From contig DASQGZ010000009.1 in the NCBI GenBank assembly GCA_035632315.1, forward strand, positions 1 through 24,408: a stretch of 24,408 nucleotides of DNA, in the 5' to 3' direction. A model generated the notes under the pieces. It was not told the DNA's origin. It worked only from the letters and a program-made list of their open reading frames with translations, and searched no databases. How positions within the stretch are numbered: the stretch's first letter is position 1; each line of letters starts with the position of its first letter. The stretch comes from JAFDZW01 sp035632315. GTDB taxonomy: Bacteria > Bacteroidota > Ignavibacteria > Palsa-1295. Made by a program: the position numbers and the translations under genes. Shown here in pieces: positions 13,148-22,713 of the stretch.

Positions 13148-15427
13148 TTATTTCGCTACGGTCATCCAACCGGTTTCGGTTCTTCCGTCATGACGGAGAA
13201 CGATCATATAATTCCCGTTCGGAATATTCGCCGCGTTGAAATCGAGCGTGTGTTCGCCTGCAGCAAGAACACCCGTCGAAAATTGCTCGATGCGTTTGCC
13301 GCTCACATCGTAAATGCCGAGATCTACCGCCGCCGGCTGATCGAGACGGAACATGATCGTTGTCGAGTTCGCGAACGGATTCGGATAATTGACCACAGAC
13401 GAATTTGTGCTTGCCGAAATATTCTCGGGTACATCGCCGAACTGGCATGAATACGGTACGCTCTCGAAGACGGAGAGCCCACGGCTTGCCGCAAAGAAAT
13501 GCCGCGATGTCGTATTTTGCACGATGTCCGAAACATTGATGTATTTCGACGAATCGAAATTTTCCCACGTCAAGCCCGCGGCGAACAATTCCCACTTCGC
13601 GTATTGAGCATCCGTTGAATGATAGACGCCGCTATCGGTCCCGACGAATATCTTACCGCAATCGTCATCATTGAGCGCGAAGTAATCGGTCGGGGTCTGG
13701 AACGTCGCGTCGTTCGGCGGAAAAATATGAGCCCAACTCGCGCCGGCATCGGACGAACGCCACACGCCCGACGTACCTGTATTCCCCGCAATGAGCGCCA
13801 GCACCGAGCCGTCGGTATGCCATAACATCTTGTATAGTCCGCTCAGCGGCGCGCTCTGCGTCCTCGTGGACCATGTGTTGCCTTCATCGGTCGAAAGATA
13901 AAAATTTTGTCCGATGCCATTGACTACGACAGAATCGTTCGAGCAAGTGAATCGCGCCGGCACATCCCCGCTCGGAAGCGGAGTAACCGGATTCCAACTT
14001 GTTCCGTCGTCGGTCGAGTAGATCATCTGACGCGAATTTCCGTTGAAGATCTTCGAGCTGATGAGCCGGTGCGTCGTCTGTCGCACTTCCTGATATTGCA
14101 CGGAGTCGCCCGTTGCCGTGACTGCATGGATCGACACCCCGTCATCAACGGAACGATAAATACCGAACTCGCTGGCAGCAAAAATGTGATCGTTCTTAGC
14201 AACGAAGACACTCGGGAAATACGAGAAGCCGAATTCCTGGTGGTCGCTCCAGGTCGTTCCGTCATCGGTCGAACGTGCAAGTCCGTTCTCGCTGATCGTG
14301 AAGAGAATATGCTTCGAGTCGATCGCCATTCCGTTAAGATATTCGACGAAGATACCTTTATCGGCAGTCACAAATGTTTTACCGTGATCGGTCGAGCGGA
14401 ACAAGCCGTCGGGTTCGCACGCCTGATAAAGATTATTATCAGCCATATCGCAGGCAAGATAAAATACTTCATCGCCGCGCTTATCGGTATCACCAATGGC
14501 AAATGTCGCGCCGTTATCGGTCGACCGGATCGTCGGTCCGTGCGCATCGGCGTAGATCGCGCCGGTGAGGCGGTTAAAGACCATATTGTCAATGTGGTTT
14601 TTTCCGTCGGGTGACGAAAGCGGACGTTCATAGACTTTCGTCCATGTTTTGCCGGTATCGGCAGAAAGATAAATTCTGCCGCCGTATAACGAGTTATCGG
14701 AACCTTCGGCAGCCGTTTTTGCATGCGTTGAAACGAGAATATTTCCGTTCGATGCGATCACCATATCTTGAATGACGTAATCTGCGACGGGCGTCGGAAG
14801 CTGCTTCCAGGTAACGCCGTTATCAATTGTTCTCCAAACATAATGCGTGTGGCGCGCTGTGGGTTTCGAGACGAGCGCGCAGAACTCACCAGGTTTGCCG
14901 GCGGCGAATGTGGTTACATTCGAATCGAGGAGCGGCATAATGAAATCAGTCCACGTTGTTCCGTCATTGGTCGATCGCCTGATGCCTTGCCCGCCGACGT
15001 TCGTAAACACATAACTATCCGGCGTTGTGACGATGTAGTTGTAGATTCCGCTTGTGTCCGGACTGATCTGCTCCCAATGCCATTGGCTTTCGGGCTTGCG
15101 CGAATCGAGCCGAAAGAAATATGAGTAATCAATTCTGATGGCATATATAAACCCGTCAGTTCCTGCAGCAATGGAGTAAATACCGATCTTCGAGCCGGCA
15201 AGACCTTTGAGGACGGAATGCCACGAATCTCCGTGGTCGCTGCTGTAATAGACGCCGCCGCGAACGGTCGCTGCCCACACGCGCCCCGTCGAATCAACAG
15301 CGATCTGGCGGAGCGATCCGCCGATGGGTCCGCCCGTCTGATGCCAGATCGGCTTTTGCGCGAATGCCGCGTGAACGAAACAGAAGATACCGACCGCTAT
15401 CGCAACTGAGAACAGAGTCCTTTTCAT
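13148..15427 (-). CDS. Secreted Asp-box (sortilin/BNR-like) beta-propeller protein with T9SS sorting domain, paralog 1
   Basis: 759 residues from the ATG at 15427, chosen because it gives a clean signal peptide (MKRTLFSVAIAVGIFCFVHA, then AFAQ). The frame runs 56 codons further upstream through a hairpin and is not protein-like there. The body contains about twelve Asp-box motifs (S-x-D-x-G-x-T/S-W), for example 'SSDHGDSW', 'STNDGTTW', 'STDDGTSW' and 'STDEGNTW', the pattern of sortilin/Vps10 and BNR beta-propellers, covering about residues 25-670. The last 80 residues ('VVNYPNPFANSTTI', 'GIYDVSGKRIEQF', 'IPNGNYMIVL') form a T9SS type A sorting domain. It is a tandem paralog of the next gene, which has its boxes in the same order. 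Ligand and function are unknown; surface adhesion or carbohydrate binding is possible. Confidence 0.88.
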   Translation of the reverse strand: MKRTLFSVAIAVGIFCFVHAAFAQKPIWHQTGGPIGGSLRQIAVDSTGRVWAATVRGGVYYSSDHGDSWHSVLKGLAGSKIGIYSIAAGTDGFIYAIRIDYSYFFRLDSRKPESQWHWEQISPDTSGIYNYIVTTPDSYVFTNVGGQGIRRSTNDGTTWTDFIMPLLDSNVTTFAAGKPGEFCALVSKPTARHTHYVWRTIDNGVTWKQLPTPVADYVIQDMVIASNGNILVSTHAKTAAEGSDNSLYGGRIYLSADTGKTWTKVYERPLSSPDGKNHIDNMVFNRLTGAIYADAHGPTIRSTDNGATFAIGDTDKRGDEVFYLACDMADNNLYQACEPDGLFRSTDHGKTFVTADKGIFVEYLNGMAIDSKHILFTISENGLARSTDDGTTWSDHQEFGFSYFPSVFVAKNDHIFAASEFGIYRSVDDGVSIHAVTATGDSVQYQEVRQTTHRLISSKIFNGNSRQMIYSTDDGTSWNPVTPLPSGDVPARFTCSNDSVVVNGIGQNFYLSTDEGNTWSTRTQSAPLSGLYKMLWHTDGSVLALIAGNTGTSGVWRSSDAGASWAHIFPPNDATFQTPTDYFALNDDDCGKIFVGTDSGVYHSTDAQYAKWELFAAGLTWENFDSSKYINVSDIVQNTTSRHFFAASRGLSVFESVPYSCQFGDVPENISASTNSSVVNYPNPFANSTTIMFRLDQPAAVDLGIYDVSGKRIEQFSTGVLAAGEHTLDFNAANIPNGNYMIVLRHDGRTETGWMTVAK

Positions 15428-15507
15428 GATTTTCTTTCTGTGTATAATAATAAAACGTTTGAACAATAATGAAGTTACGGAGCTTTCGAACCCATCAGAA
15501 CATAAAA

Positions 15508-15555
15508 CGGGTAATCTGACGGAATTGCGCAATGCGCATTCCGTCAGATTACCCG
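15508..15555 (-). terminator. Long perfect hairpin after the 782-residue propeller gene
   Basis: Perfect 18-bp stem, 15508-15525 with 15538-15555 (CGGGTAATCTGACGGAAT and its complement), and a 12-nt loop that is itself self-complementary (TGCGCAATGCGC). On the - strand it is followed by UUUUAUG, about 50 bp after the stop codon of the upstream gene. Its outer arms recur in the hairpin at 18092-18137. Confidence 0.78.
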
Positions 15556-15602
15556 CTCCTACTATGAAACGATTTTTTCGTACGCCGAAGCGCACGAATA
15601 AA

Positions 15603-17951
15603 TTATTTTGTAATGGTCATCATCGCTTCCTGCGATCCCGTACTTTCACGCAGGACGAGCATATAACTTCCGCTGGCAAGATGCGAGCCGTCGAAGGCGA
15701 CCGAATGGTCGCCGGCCGTGAACGAACCGCCTGCAAGCTCGGCGATCTGTTTGCCGGCGAGATCGTAAACGTACAGATGGATCGGTCCGTCTTTTTGAAT
15801 GTGGAACGAGATCATTGTCGAAGTCGTAAACGGATTCGGATAGTTCACGATCGACGATGTTGCGGATGCGCTGACAGGATTCGACGGCTCGACGCCGAGG
15901 AACGACTGATTCGCTTCCGGAACGCTCTCGAAGACCGATTGCGCGCGCGACGCTGCGTAGTAGCGCTTGGTGATCGGGTCTTTGATGACATCGGAGACGT
16001 TCGTAAATTTCGTTGAATCCCAATTACCCCAGTTCAGCCCGGAACCGACGTCGTGCCATTTCTGATCGATCGGCGTATAGCGATAGAGTCCGCTGTCGCC
16101 GCCGACAAAGATGGTATTCTCGTCGTCGCTGTTGATCGCGAAATAATCGGTCGAAACTCTGACGGTCGGATCGCCGCCGGGCGGGAAGATATGATTCCAC
16201 GTTTTGCCGGAGTCAAGCGATTGCCATGCGCCCGAAGAGCCTGTATTGCCGGCGATCAGCACGAGCACCGTACCGTCGTGCGCATATTGTATTTTATACG
16301 GCTGGCTGATCGGCGCAGAACTTGTTTGCACCTGCCATGAGCTTCCCTCGTCGAGCGACAGATAAAATGTTTGTCCTTGACCTGCGAGCAAGAGCATATT
16401 ATTTTTGCCGATCAGTCCGCCGGGCTGATCGCCGTTCGGGATATCGGTCAGCGGCGTCCAATGATCGCCGTCATCGTTCGACCAGATCACACGTCGCGGT
16501 GCATCGTTGCGAAGCTCCCACGTCCAGAGTTTGTTATCGGTCTGCTGCACCGGCTGATACTTAATGATCTGCGAGAAAAGTAGATTATGCAGCGTGTCGC
16601 CGGGTCCGCGAGCGCGATAGAGACCGAGATCGGATGCGACAAAAATATGATCGTTGCGCGCGCACATCACGCTCGGCAGATACGATTCGCCGAAGAAGAG
16701 ATACGGGAGCGGCCACGATGCGCCATGATCGGTCGAATAATAATAGAAATCTTCACTGACCGTGAAGAGATTCGCATGCGAATCGAGTGCGAGCGCATAT
16801 AAGAACGATGCTTTGATCGTGCCGTTCTTATCGACGAATGACTTACCCGAATCAGCAGAGCGGAAAAACCCTCCGGGCTCGCAGATCATATACAGATTTT
16901 TTTCATCGGGCGGCAATGCCAGCGACGAACGCTCGTCACCAAAGATATACGATGTACCGAGCTTCCAGGTCACACCGCCGTCGCTCGAACGAAGAATCGG
17001 TCCGTGCGCATCGGCATAGACGACATCGGTCGAACGGACATAGACCATCTTATCAATGTTATTTCTGAAATCATACGCATCGTTGGTGCGCTGATAGATG
17101 ATCTTCCAGGTTGTGCCATTATCGGTAGAAAGATAAATTCTGCCGCCGTGCAGTGTCGGATCGTTCGATCCGTACGGATGTCCTTTCTGATTTGTCGAGA
17201 CAAGAATATTTCCGTTCTTGGTCACGACCATATCGACGAGGCCGCCGCCGGTATCGACGATCGCTCCGGGCAGTTTTGTCCAGTGCGCGCCGTCATCGGT
17301 CGTTTCGTAAAAATAGTGATCGAGCCGCCCGCCTGCCGTGCCGGTCGCGGCAACATACACGCCGGTATTCCCGCGAGCAAAGACAGAAACGTTCGAATCG
17401 ACGAGCGGCGGAATAAAATCTGTCCACGTCGAACCGTTATCGGTCGATTTGCGAACACTGACGCCGCCTTGGTGGTACATGTGCGTATTATTATCATAAT
17501 AATAGTTCGTTGTGCCGTTGGCGAACACCCATCCCTCGGGCGTGGTCACGAAAAAGTTATGATTCTTTACCCCGAGCGTATCCGTATGAATGATCTCCCA
17601 GTGCCAGGAATTGCGCGGCAGATTCATATTCAAACGAAATGTCTGATCAAGGCTTTGCGTGTTAGCGAACACATACCCTCTGTTCGAGAGCGCGATCGTC
17701 CCGAGACCGACCGTCGGCAGCCCAGGATTGACCGGGGCCCAATGATCGGAATGATCGATACTGTAATAACAGCCGGCTTTATTGGTTGCCACCCAGACGC
17801 CGCCGGATGAATCGACGCCGACATCCGAAATTTCGCCGCCGACCGGTCCGCCGGACGGATGCCAGACCGTGTGTGTTTGTGAGCGGCTCATCGCCGGGGT
17901 GATTGCGGCGATCACAAGCACAGTGAGAAAAGAGAGAATAATTCGCTTCAT
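15603..17951 (-). CDS. Secreted Asp-box (sortilin/BNR-like) beta-propeller protein with T9SS sorting domain, paralog 2
   Basis: 782 residues from the ATG at 17951, supported by a GAGGAG ribosome binding site 7 bp upstream and a clean signal peptide (MKRIILSFLTVLVIAAI, then AMSRSQ). Alternative in-frame ATGs lie at 17966 and 17990. The mature start 'VWHPSGGPVGG' parallels 'IWHQTGGPIGG' of paralog 1. About twelve Asp boxes occupy the body, some degenerate ('STDNGSTW', 'TTDDGAHW', 'SLDEGSSW', 'SLDSGKTW'), and the C-terminus is a T9SS type A domain ('IVNYPNPFTTSTMI', 'YVYDLAGKQIAEL', 'LASGSYMLVL'). It probably arose with paralog 1 by tandem duplication. A hairpin follows the stop codon, so the two genes may be separate units. 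Confidence 0.88.
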   Translation of the reverse strand: MKRIILSFLTVLVIAAITPAMSRSQTHTVWHPSGGPVGGEISDVGVDSSGGVWVATNKAGCYYSIDHSDHWAPVNPGLPTVGLGTIALSNRGYVFANTQSLDQTFRLNMNLPRNSWHWEIIHTDTLGVKNHNFFVTTPEGWVFANGTTNYYYDNNTHMYHQGGVSVRKSTDNGSTWTDFIPPLVDSNVSVFARGNTGVYVAATGTAGGRLDHYFYETTDDGAHWTKLPGAIVDTGGGLVDMVVTKNGNILVSTNQKGHPYGSNDPTLHGGRIYLSTDNGTTWKIIYQRTNDAYDFRNNIDKMVYVRSTDVVYADAHGPILRSSDGGVTWKLGTSYIFGDERSSLALPPDEKNLYMICEPGGFFRSADSGKSFVDKNGTIKASFLYALALDSHANLFTVSEDFYYYSTDHGASWPLPYLFFGESYLPSVMCARNDHIFVASDLGLYRARGPGDTLHNLLFSQIIKYQPVQQTDNKLWTWELRNDAPRRVIWSNDDGDHWTPLTDIPNGDQPGGLIGKNNMLLLAGQGQTFYLSLDEGSSWQVQTSSAPISQPYKIQYAHDGTVLVLIAGNTGSSGAWQSLDSGKTWNHIFPPGGDPTVRVSTDYFAINSDDENTIFVGGDSGLYRYTPIDQKWHDVGSGLNWGNWDSTKFTNVSDVIKDPITKRYYAASRAQSVFESVPEANQSFLGVEPSNPVSASATSSIVNYPNPFTTSTMISFHIQKDGPIHLYVYDLAGKQIAELAGGSFTAGDHSVAFDGSHLASGSYMLVLRESTGSQEAMMTITK

Positions 17952-18091
17952 TTTAAGTCTCCTCATTTTTTTAGATTGATGTATGCACACTCAAATTCGG
18001 GAATCGTGTAACCCGTTTTTTATAACAATTCGTTCGCAGATTGCGGCATTATAATGACTCAACTCCTTCGTTACCGTCTCTGAAGCATAGA

Positions 18092-18137
18092 ACGGGCAAA
18101 CAGACCGCAATATTTCTATTCCGGTCTGTTTACCCGC
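18092..18137 (-). terminator. Hairpin after the 1506-residue T9SS protein gene
   Basis: ACGGGCAAACAGACCG (18092-18107) pairs with CGGTCTGTTTACCCGC (18122-18137) with only one non-Watson-Crick position. It lies about 55 bp after the stop codon. The outer sequences CATAGAACGGG and TTACCCGCTCCTA are shared with the hairpin at 15508-15555, while the inner stem differs. There is no uridine tract on the - strand, so Rho-independent termination is not assured. Confidence 0.6.
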
Positions 18138-18192
18138 TCCTAAATTTTGCTTGCACACTCCCTGCGCCTTGCAAGCACAGAGCTGCTGACGC

Positions 18193-21100
18193 TTATTGTT
18201 TGAGAATGAACTGTGCCGACTGCGTCGATCTCGGCGTCGAAAGCCTGACGGTGTATGCCCCGCTTCCGAGCTCGAGCGTCCCGACCGGCAGTTTGTACGT
18301 GCCTTTTGCCGTTACCGTCTGCGACTTGACGGTGCGCACTTTCTCGCCCAAGATATTATAGATCTCGACCTTCACCGGCAGATTGTCCTGATAGACGTCA
18401 TAGGTGAGGATCGGCGAAACATTGTTATCCACCGGGTTCGGATACAGCGATACGATTCGTGTCGGCAGTTGGCCGTTCAAATATCCGCGCAACGACGGAT
18501 CGCCGCAGAGATCCTGCGAAATATACTGTCCCGGAATCGTGTCGGTGGCGATGTAGCAGATCGAATTACCCGCTTCATCGTAATAGGTCACATTCGAGAT
18601 CACGAACTGGCTCGTCGTGTCTTTGGCGACCATCACTGTGAAGTTCAGGTTACCGACAACATCGAGATTCGTGATCGGTCCGGCCGTATTGGTTACATCG
18701 ATCGTCACGGTTTCGAAGCCGCCGTTATCGGTCGTATTGGTGATTACCCCGGTATAGCCGTTCGACGGCGTAAAGTCGTTCGGTTTTGCATTGAGCTGGA
18801 ACAGATCCTGACGATAGGTTACATTGAAGACGACGCGTTTTGCGTCAGCCGTTGCAACGAGCGCTGTCGTTGTGAAGCGAAGCGGCACGCTCAGTGCATC
18901 GGCAGCTTTTGCAACATACCATCCGGGCACCGGCGCGTTCGGGTCGGCATTTGCCGCTGAGAGCGCTGTTTGTACGGCAATGCCCGTTCCGTTAAGGAAG
19001 TTCACAAGCGTTGTGTCTTTCGACGTCGGCTTGCCTTGCGAATCCAAACTGTCGAGATAGAAGACAACCGAATCTTTTGTTGTCGCGAGCGACGTCGGAT
19101 GGAATTTCGACGGAATATAAATTCTGTCGCCTTTCTTTACCGCTTTGTTCGGATAGACTTCCTTCACCAACTGACCGGATGAATTGATCAGATCGAATTG
19201 CGAATATGCGATCGGATCGCTCGAAACGATCTTGACCGAATCGAGCCGCCAGACCGACGATGCAGTGTTGGTGATCGAAATGCTGTCCTCGGAATTACGG
19301 CAGTTGATATATGTATCGGGTGCATTCCATCCGAATGCCTGCAATTCGGTGTTCTCCGGATCGCCTTCGACGTATGCGATCGGCGCGTTGGAGCAATCCC
19401 AGCGGTTCGCGAAGTTCAGCGACACAAGCGTATCACCGGTCGTTGATTTCTGGAATCCGATCTGCACGCTGATGATATCTCCGGGATGGATCGTATCGCC
19501 CGGCTGAAGCTGCTGATTACCCGGTTGGATGATCATCGACTGCACCGGATAAGTGAAGTCTGCCTTCGAAAGCACATAGATGAACGTACCGGTATCATAG
19601 AGGGTGATGTTCTGCGTCACGAGTTGATTCGGTCCCATCACACCAAAGAACGTCGTATCCGGCAGGACTTTGAGTGCGGGATAGAGTATAACGCCTGTAT
19701 CGTTGATGACAGTTGAATCGACAACGGTATGCCCTGCATCAGAATAGAACAGGCAGACAAGGTTTGCTTCCCTGTTACGGAATTTCGGCGTCTTTGTGAG
19801 TTTCGGAGTAAAGAGATATTCAACCCATATAGAATCTTGCGGCTGCATTATTAATATATTATTCGTATCTGCAAGTGGATGATAATTGTCTTGGTTTGCT
19901 CCGAGAGAATACTCGTCATTATCCGGCCCGTCAAAGTAAATATTAAATACACTTGTTGGGGCATTGCTCTTATTGTGTAAGTATACACGCCTCGTTACAG
20001 CGCTATCACAGACGGTCGTATCCCATTGGAATGCTCTATCCCAGACAACACCCGGTTTAATACCTCTGCCTCTGAGGAAAGACCACGGCTTGATCGAATC
20101 TGCGAACGGGCCGCTGATGTCGTTACCCCAATCGCAGGTTGTCGAATCGAGGCCGAGTGTCACCGGTGTGAAGCAGAATGTCATTTCCACCTTACCGCCT
20201 GGTGGTATGACAAGCGGCAGCGGCGGATTTTTCGCCGCATCGTAGCTGAAGTTCGTTAGATCGAGCAGCGTTTCTTTCGTCAGCGTGAGCGGCATATTAC
20301 CGATGTTGCGCACGGTGACAGTATCGCACACCGTTTCACCGAGAACATGCGTGCCGAAATCGTGGTCGGTTGCATAAATGATCGGCGTACCGCCGGGCCC
20401 GACGAGGGTGATCGGCGAGTTGAAGCACCCGGTTGCCAGCACAAGCGAATCAACGTGCAATGCCGTATCTTTCGAGTTGAAGCACACCGTTACGGTAAGC
20501 GTATCGCCCGGCTTGAGCGAGGTGCCAAGTTTCGGCGTGACGTTCGTGATCGTGAAATATCCGTTATTCTTTTTAAGAGCAACTCCATTAACCTGCACGG
20601 GCTGATCGGTCGGCTTACCATAATTATAATACTTGACAGTTGCACAAACCTGGCCGCCCGGCAGTGTACGCGGATAGATGATGCTGTCAAATCCGTTCGG
20701 AAATGCCGGCTGTACGAGGAATCTCAGTTTGCCTGAAGTGTAATGTAATTTTACAAGATAGCCGTTGCCGATATTATCAATTATATAAATGGGACCGTAA
20801 GCGCCGGCGGTATCGAGCGGATTGGAAACGAGCACGTCGAAACAATATGCCGTATCGGCTCCCGAAAGATCGATCTCGAGCAGATTATCCGGATTGACAT
20901 CCGGGTTTGCCGGATCGAACTGCACATTGTGATAGACTTGCGGCGGACGAATAATATCGCCGTTCGCATCGTCCATAATTTCGATCGTTTTAACGCCGGG
21001 ATTCGTTTTGCGGTGATCATGCACGCAAATATGCCACTTTGCGCAGAGCGTATCGACCGTGATCGTTAATTGTCCGGAATCTCCTTTTGGCGCGAAGCCG

Positions 21101-22713
21101 ACAGGAAGCGCATACCCGAAGAAGTGATCGTCTCCGCAGAAATCTCCGAGATCGCGGTTCGGATCGATGGCACGGAAACCATAATTATAGATCATGAACG
21201 GATGCGAATCGGAATCGCACGTCGCATAATATGCGCCCGGTGACAAGACGTATTGCACTCCCATCAAGCTGTCATTGCCCGGAAGATTAATAAACTTTCC
21301 GCGCTGGCCGAGACCGGAGACTTGGATTGCTGCCGGTTTGCCACCATTATACGCTAATTTAATTTTCTGCGTGTTGAAGTCTTTCGCATAGCAGATCAAG
21401 TTGATATAATATCCCTGCAAATTTTCGAACGTATTGCTCGGCACATACCACAGATACGAATTTTTCCATTTCGACAACGGGACAATGCTCATCTGGCTTG
21501 GCGCCGGATACGGCGGACCGCCGCCTTGTTCGCGCTGGTCGTACTGCACGAGAAACATTTTCGTACCGTTGTTCGATTGCGCCCACACCGGGTTGGTCAC
21601 TCCGAAATATGCTGGCACGGGCTCGGCATACGGACCACTTGATATATTATAGCTTCCAAACCCTCCCACCGAAAGCTGGAACGCACTTCCTAGCGGCCCG
21701 GTCGTCGTCCAATCCGGACTGACACCGGTGAACAGCTTATATTCATCGCCTTGCCCTGCCGTAACCGGAGGCTGCGACTCTACAAATGGTATCGATACAT
21801 ATCCGGTCGTATCCCAGAACTCGACCGGGAACATCTGCTCGATCATATAATCGCGGGCTTCGAGTCCGCGTGTTCCGCCCGGTGACGGATCGGATCCGTC
21901 GGTGAACGCATTTTCGTGGCCGGCAATAACGGCAACGGGCTTTGTACTGATGATCGTTGAACCGGAAATATCGCAGTTCGGATCGTTCGCGGCAGACTTG
22001 ACCATATAACATTGACCGCGGCTAAGATTAATGACCCATGGCGCGGGCGATCCGGACGCGCCGACGCCGCAATTGACGCCTTTATGGTTGCCCATAGTGG
22101 TCGAAGCAGCGGTGATCTGCACTTGTGTGCCGTCGAACGGAGCGATGACCATAAAATACCCGGATGCATCTTCGTTCGAAAGATTACCGCCGACACCACC
22201 GACATTATCGTGATATGCTTCGACGACATATTCTTTGCCGAGCACGTTCGTCGGCAGCGCCAGATAACTTCCGCCGGAGCAGGAGCCTGTCGAGAAAAAT
22301 TGGACGTTGATCGGTTTCTTGCCAATGATATGACACGAGCGCCACTCGATCCTCTCGCCGTTCGAATCCATTTTCATTTGTGCGACATTCAGCGGGACCT
22401 GAATTGCGCGGCGGGCAAGGACATTATAATTCTGTTTGTTCCCCTCGGTGCCGGTCGCGAGATCGAAATAGCTGACCGTTACGACATTATCCGAATAACT
22501 CGAGATTAGTGCATAGACTCCGTAAAATCCGAGCACGTTTCCGTACGGACTATAGGCATTCGTTCTGTTATAGGACGGATAGAGCAGACCCAGATAAAAG
22601 TCGCGGCCGTCTGAATTGAGTCCGCCGTTGACCGGTTGGGCAATACACGACGTCGTCGCAAAGAAACACAACACGGCGACCAGTACGAGCGATGATGCAA
22701 TTCTCCTAATCAT
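18193..22713 (-). CDS. Large secreted multidomain protein: IgGFc-binding-like N-terminus, ASH-like domains, cohesin-like domain, T9SS sorting domain
   Basis: 1506 residues from the ATG at 22713, which follows AAAGGG at ribosome-binding distance and opens a signal peptide (MIRRIASSLVLVAVLCFF, ending near SCIAQ). Residues of about 30-540 ('GRDFYLGLLYPSYN', 'KKPINVQFFSTGS', 'YMVIAPFDGTQVQITA', 'STKPVAVIAGHENAF') resemble the IgGFc-binding N-terminal domain of animal mucin-like proteins and many Bacteroidota proteins. The middle has at least two ASPM-SPD-2-Hydin/choice-of-anchor-D-like beta-sandwiches ('FGTHVLGETVCDTVTVRNIG', 'FFGVMGPNQLVTQNITLYD'). Next comes a cohesin-like domain ('VPLRFTTTALVATADAKRVV') and a C-terminal T9SS type A domain ('SLYPNPVDNNV', 'VEIYNILGEKVR', 'SGAYTVRL'). 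A truncated paralog lies directly upstream. Probably a surface or adhesion protein; the ligand is unknown. Confidence 0.87.
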   Translation of the reverse strand: MIRRIASSLVLVAVLCFFATTSCIAQPVNGGLNSDGRDFYLGLLYPSYNRTNAYSPYGNVLGFYGVYALISSYSDNVVTVSYFDLATGTEGNKQNYNVLARRAIQVPLNVAQMKMDSNGERIEWRSCHIIGKKPINVQFFSTGSCSGGSYLALPTNVLGKEYVVEAYHDNVGGVGGNLSNEDASGYFMVIAPFDGTQVQITAASTTMGNHKGVNCGVGASGSPAPWVINLSRGQCYMVKSAANDPNCDISGSTIISTKPVAVIAGHENAFTDGSDPSPGGTRGLEARDYMIEQMFPVEFWDTTGYVSIPFVESQPPVTAGQGDEYKLFTGVSPDWTTTGPLGSAFQLSVGGFGSYNISSGPYAEPVPAYFGVTNPVWAQSNNGTKMFLVQYDQREQGGGPPYPAPSQMSIVPLSKWKNSYLWYVPSNTFENLQGYYINLICYAKDFNTQKIKLAYNGGKPAAIQVSGLGQRGKFINLPGNDSLMGVQYVLSPGAYYATCDSDSHPFMIYNYGFRAIDPNRDLGDFCGDDHFFGYALPVGFAPKGDSGQLTITVDTLCAKWHICVHDHRKTNPGVKTIEIMDDANGDIIRPPQVYHNVQFDPANPDVNPDNLLEIDLSGADTAYCFDVLVSNPLDTAGAYGPIYIIDNIGNGYLVKLHYTSGKLRFLVQPAFPNGFDSIIYPRTLPGGQVCATVKYYNYGKPTDQPVQVNGVALKKNNGYFTITNVTPKLGTSLKPGDTLTVTVCFNSKDTALHVDSLVLATGCFNSPITLVGPGGTPIIYATDHDFGTHVLGETVCDTVTVRNIGNMPLTLTKETLLDLTNFSYDAAKNPPLPLVIPPGGKVEMTFCFTPVTLGLDSTTCDWGNDISGPFADSIKPWSFLRGRGIKPGVVWDRAFQWDTTVCDSAVTRRVYLHNKSNAPTSVFNIYFDGPDNDEYSLGANQDNYHPLADTNNILIMQPQDSIWVEYLFTPKLTKTPKFRNREANLVCLFYSDAGHTVVDSTVINDTGVILYPALKVLPDTTFFGVMGPNQLVTQNITLYDTGTFIYVLSKADFTYPVQSMIIQPGNQQLQPGDTIHPGDIISVQIGFQKSTTGDTLVSLNFANRWDCSNAPIAYVEGDPENTELQAFGWNAPDTYINCRNSEDSISITNTASSVWRLDSVKIVSSDPIAYSQFDLINSSGQLVKEVYPNKAVKKGDRIYIPSKFHPTSLATTKDSVVFYLDSLDSQGKPTSKDTTLVNFLNGTGIAVQTALSAANADPNAPVPGWYVAKAADALSVPLRFTTTALVATADAKRVVFNVTYRQDLFQLNAKPNDFTPSNGYTGVITNTTDNGGFETVTIDVTNTAGPITNLDVVGNLNFTVMVAKDTTSQFVISNVTYYDEAGNSICYIATDTIPGQYISQDLCGDPSLRGYLNGQLPTRIVSLYPNPVDNNVSPILTYDVYQDNLPVKVEIYNILGEKVRTVKSQTVTAKGTYKLPVGTLELGSGAYTVRLSTPRSTQSAQFILKQ
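18531..18900. repeat. 370-bp recombined block, copy in the 1506-residue gene
   Basis: Aligned base for base with 23381-23750 (constant offset 4850, no gaps). I count 19 mismatches in 370 positions (about 95% identity), including a 79-bp identical run. It encodes most of the cohesin-like domain. Similarity falls sharply on both sides. Confidence 0.85.

Noticed and set aside
15428..15595. 56-codon N-terminal extension of the 759-residue propeller protein
   Set aside because: The extension translates the perfect hairpin at 15508-15555 and would bury the signal peptide. The ATG at 15427 gives a normal secretion signal.
18196..18960. Long + strand reading frames opposite the T9SS genes (also 23049-23975, 17004-17810, 13907-14614)
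   Set aside because: They lie wholly antisense to well-supported genes, have Arg/Cys/His-rich unlikely compositions and no family motifs. The two at 18196 and 23049 resemble each other only because the sense genes are paralogs.
22640..22713. Lipoprotein signal in the 1506-residue protein (Cys near residue 22)
   Set aside because: The residues before the Cys (ATTS) do not fit a lipobox, and a T9SS type A signal is present at the other end.
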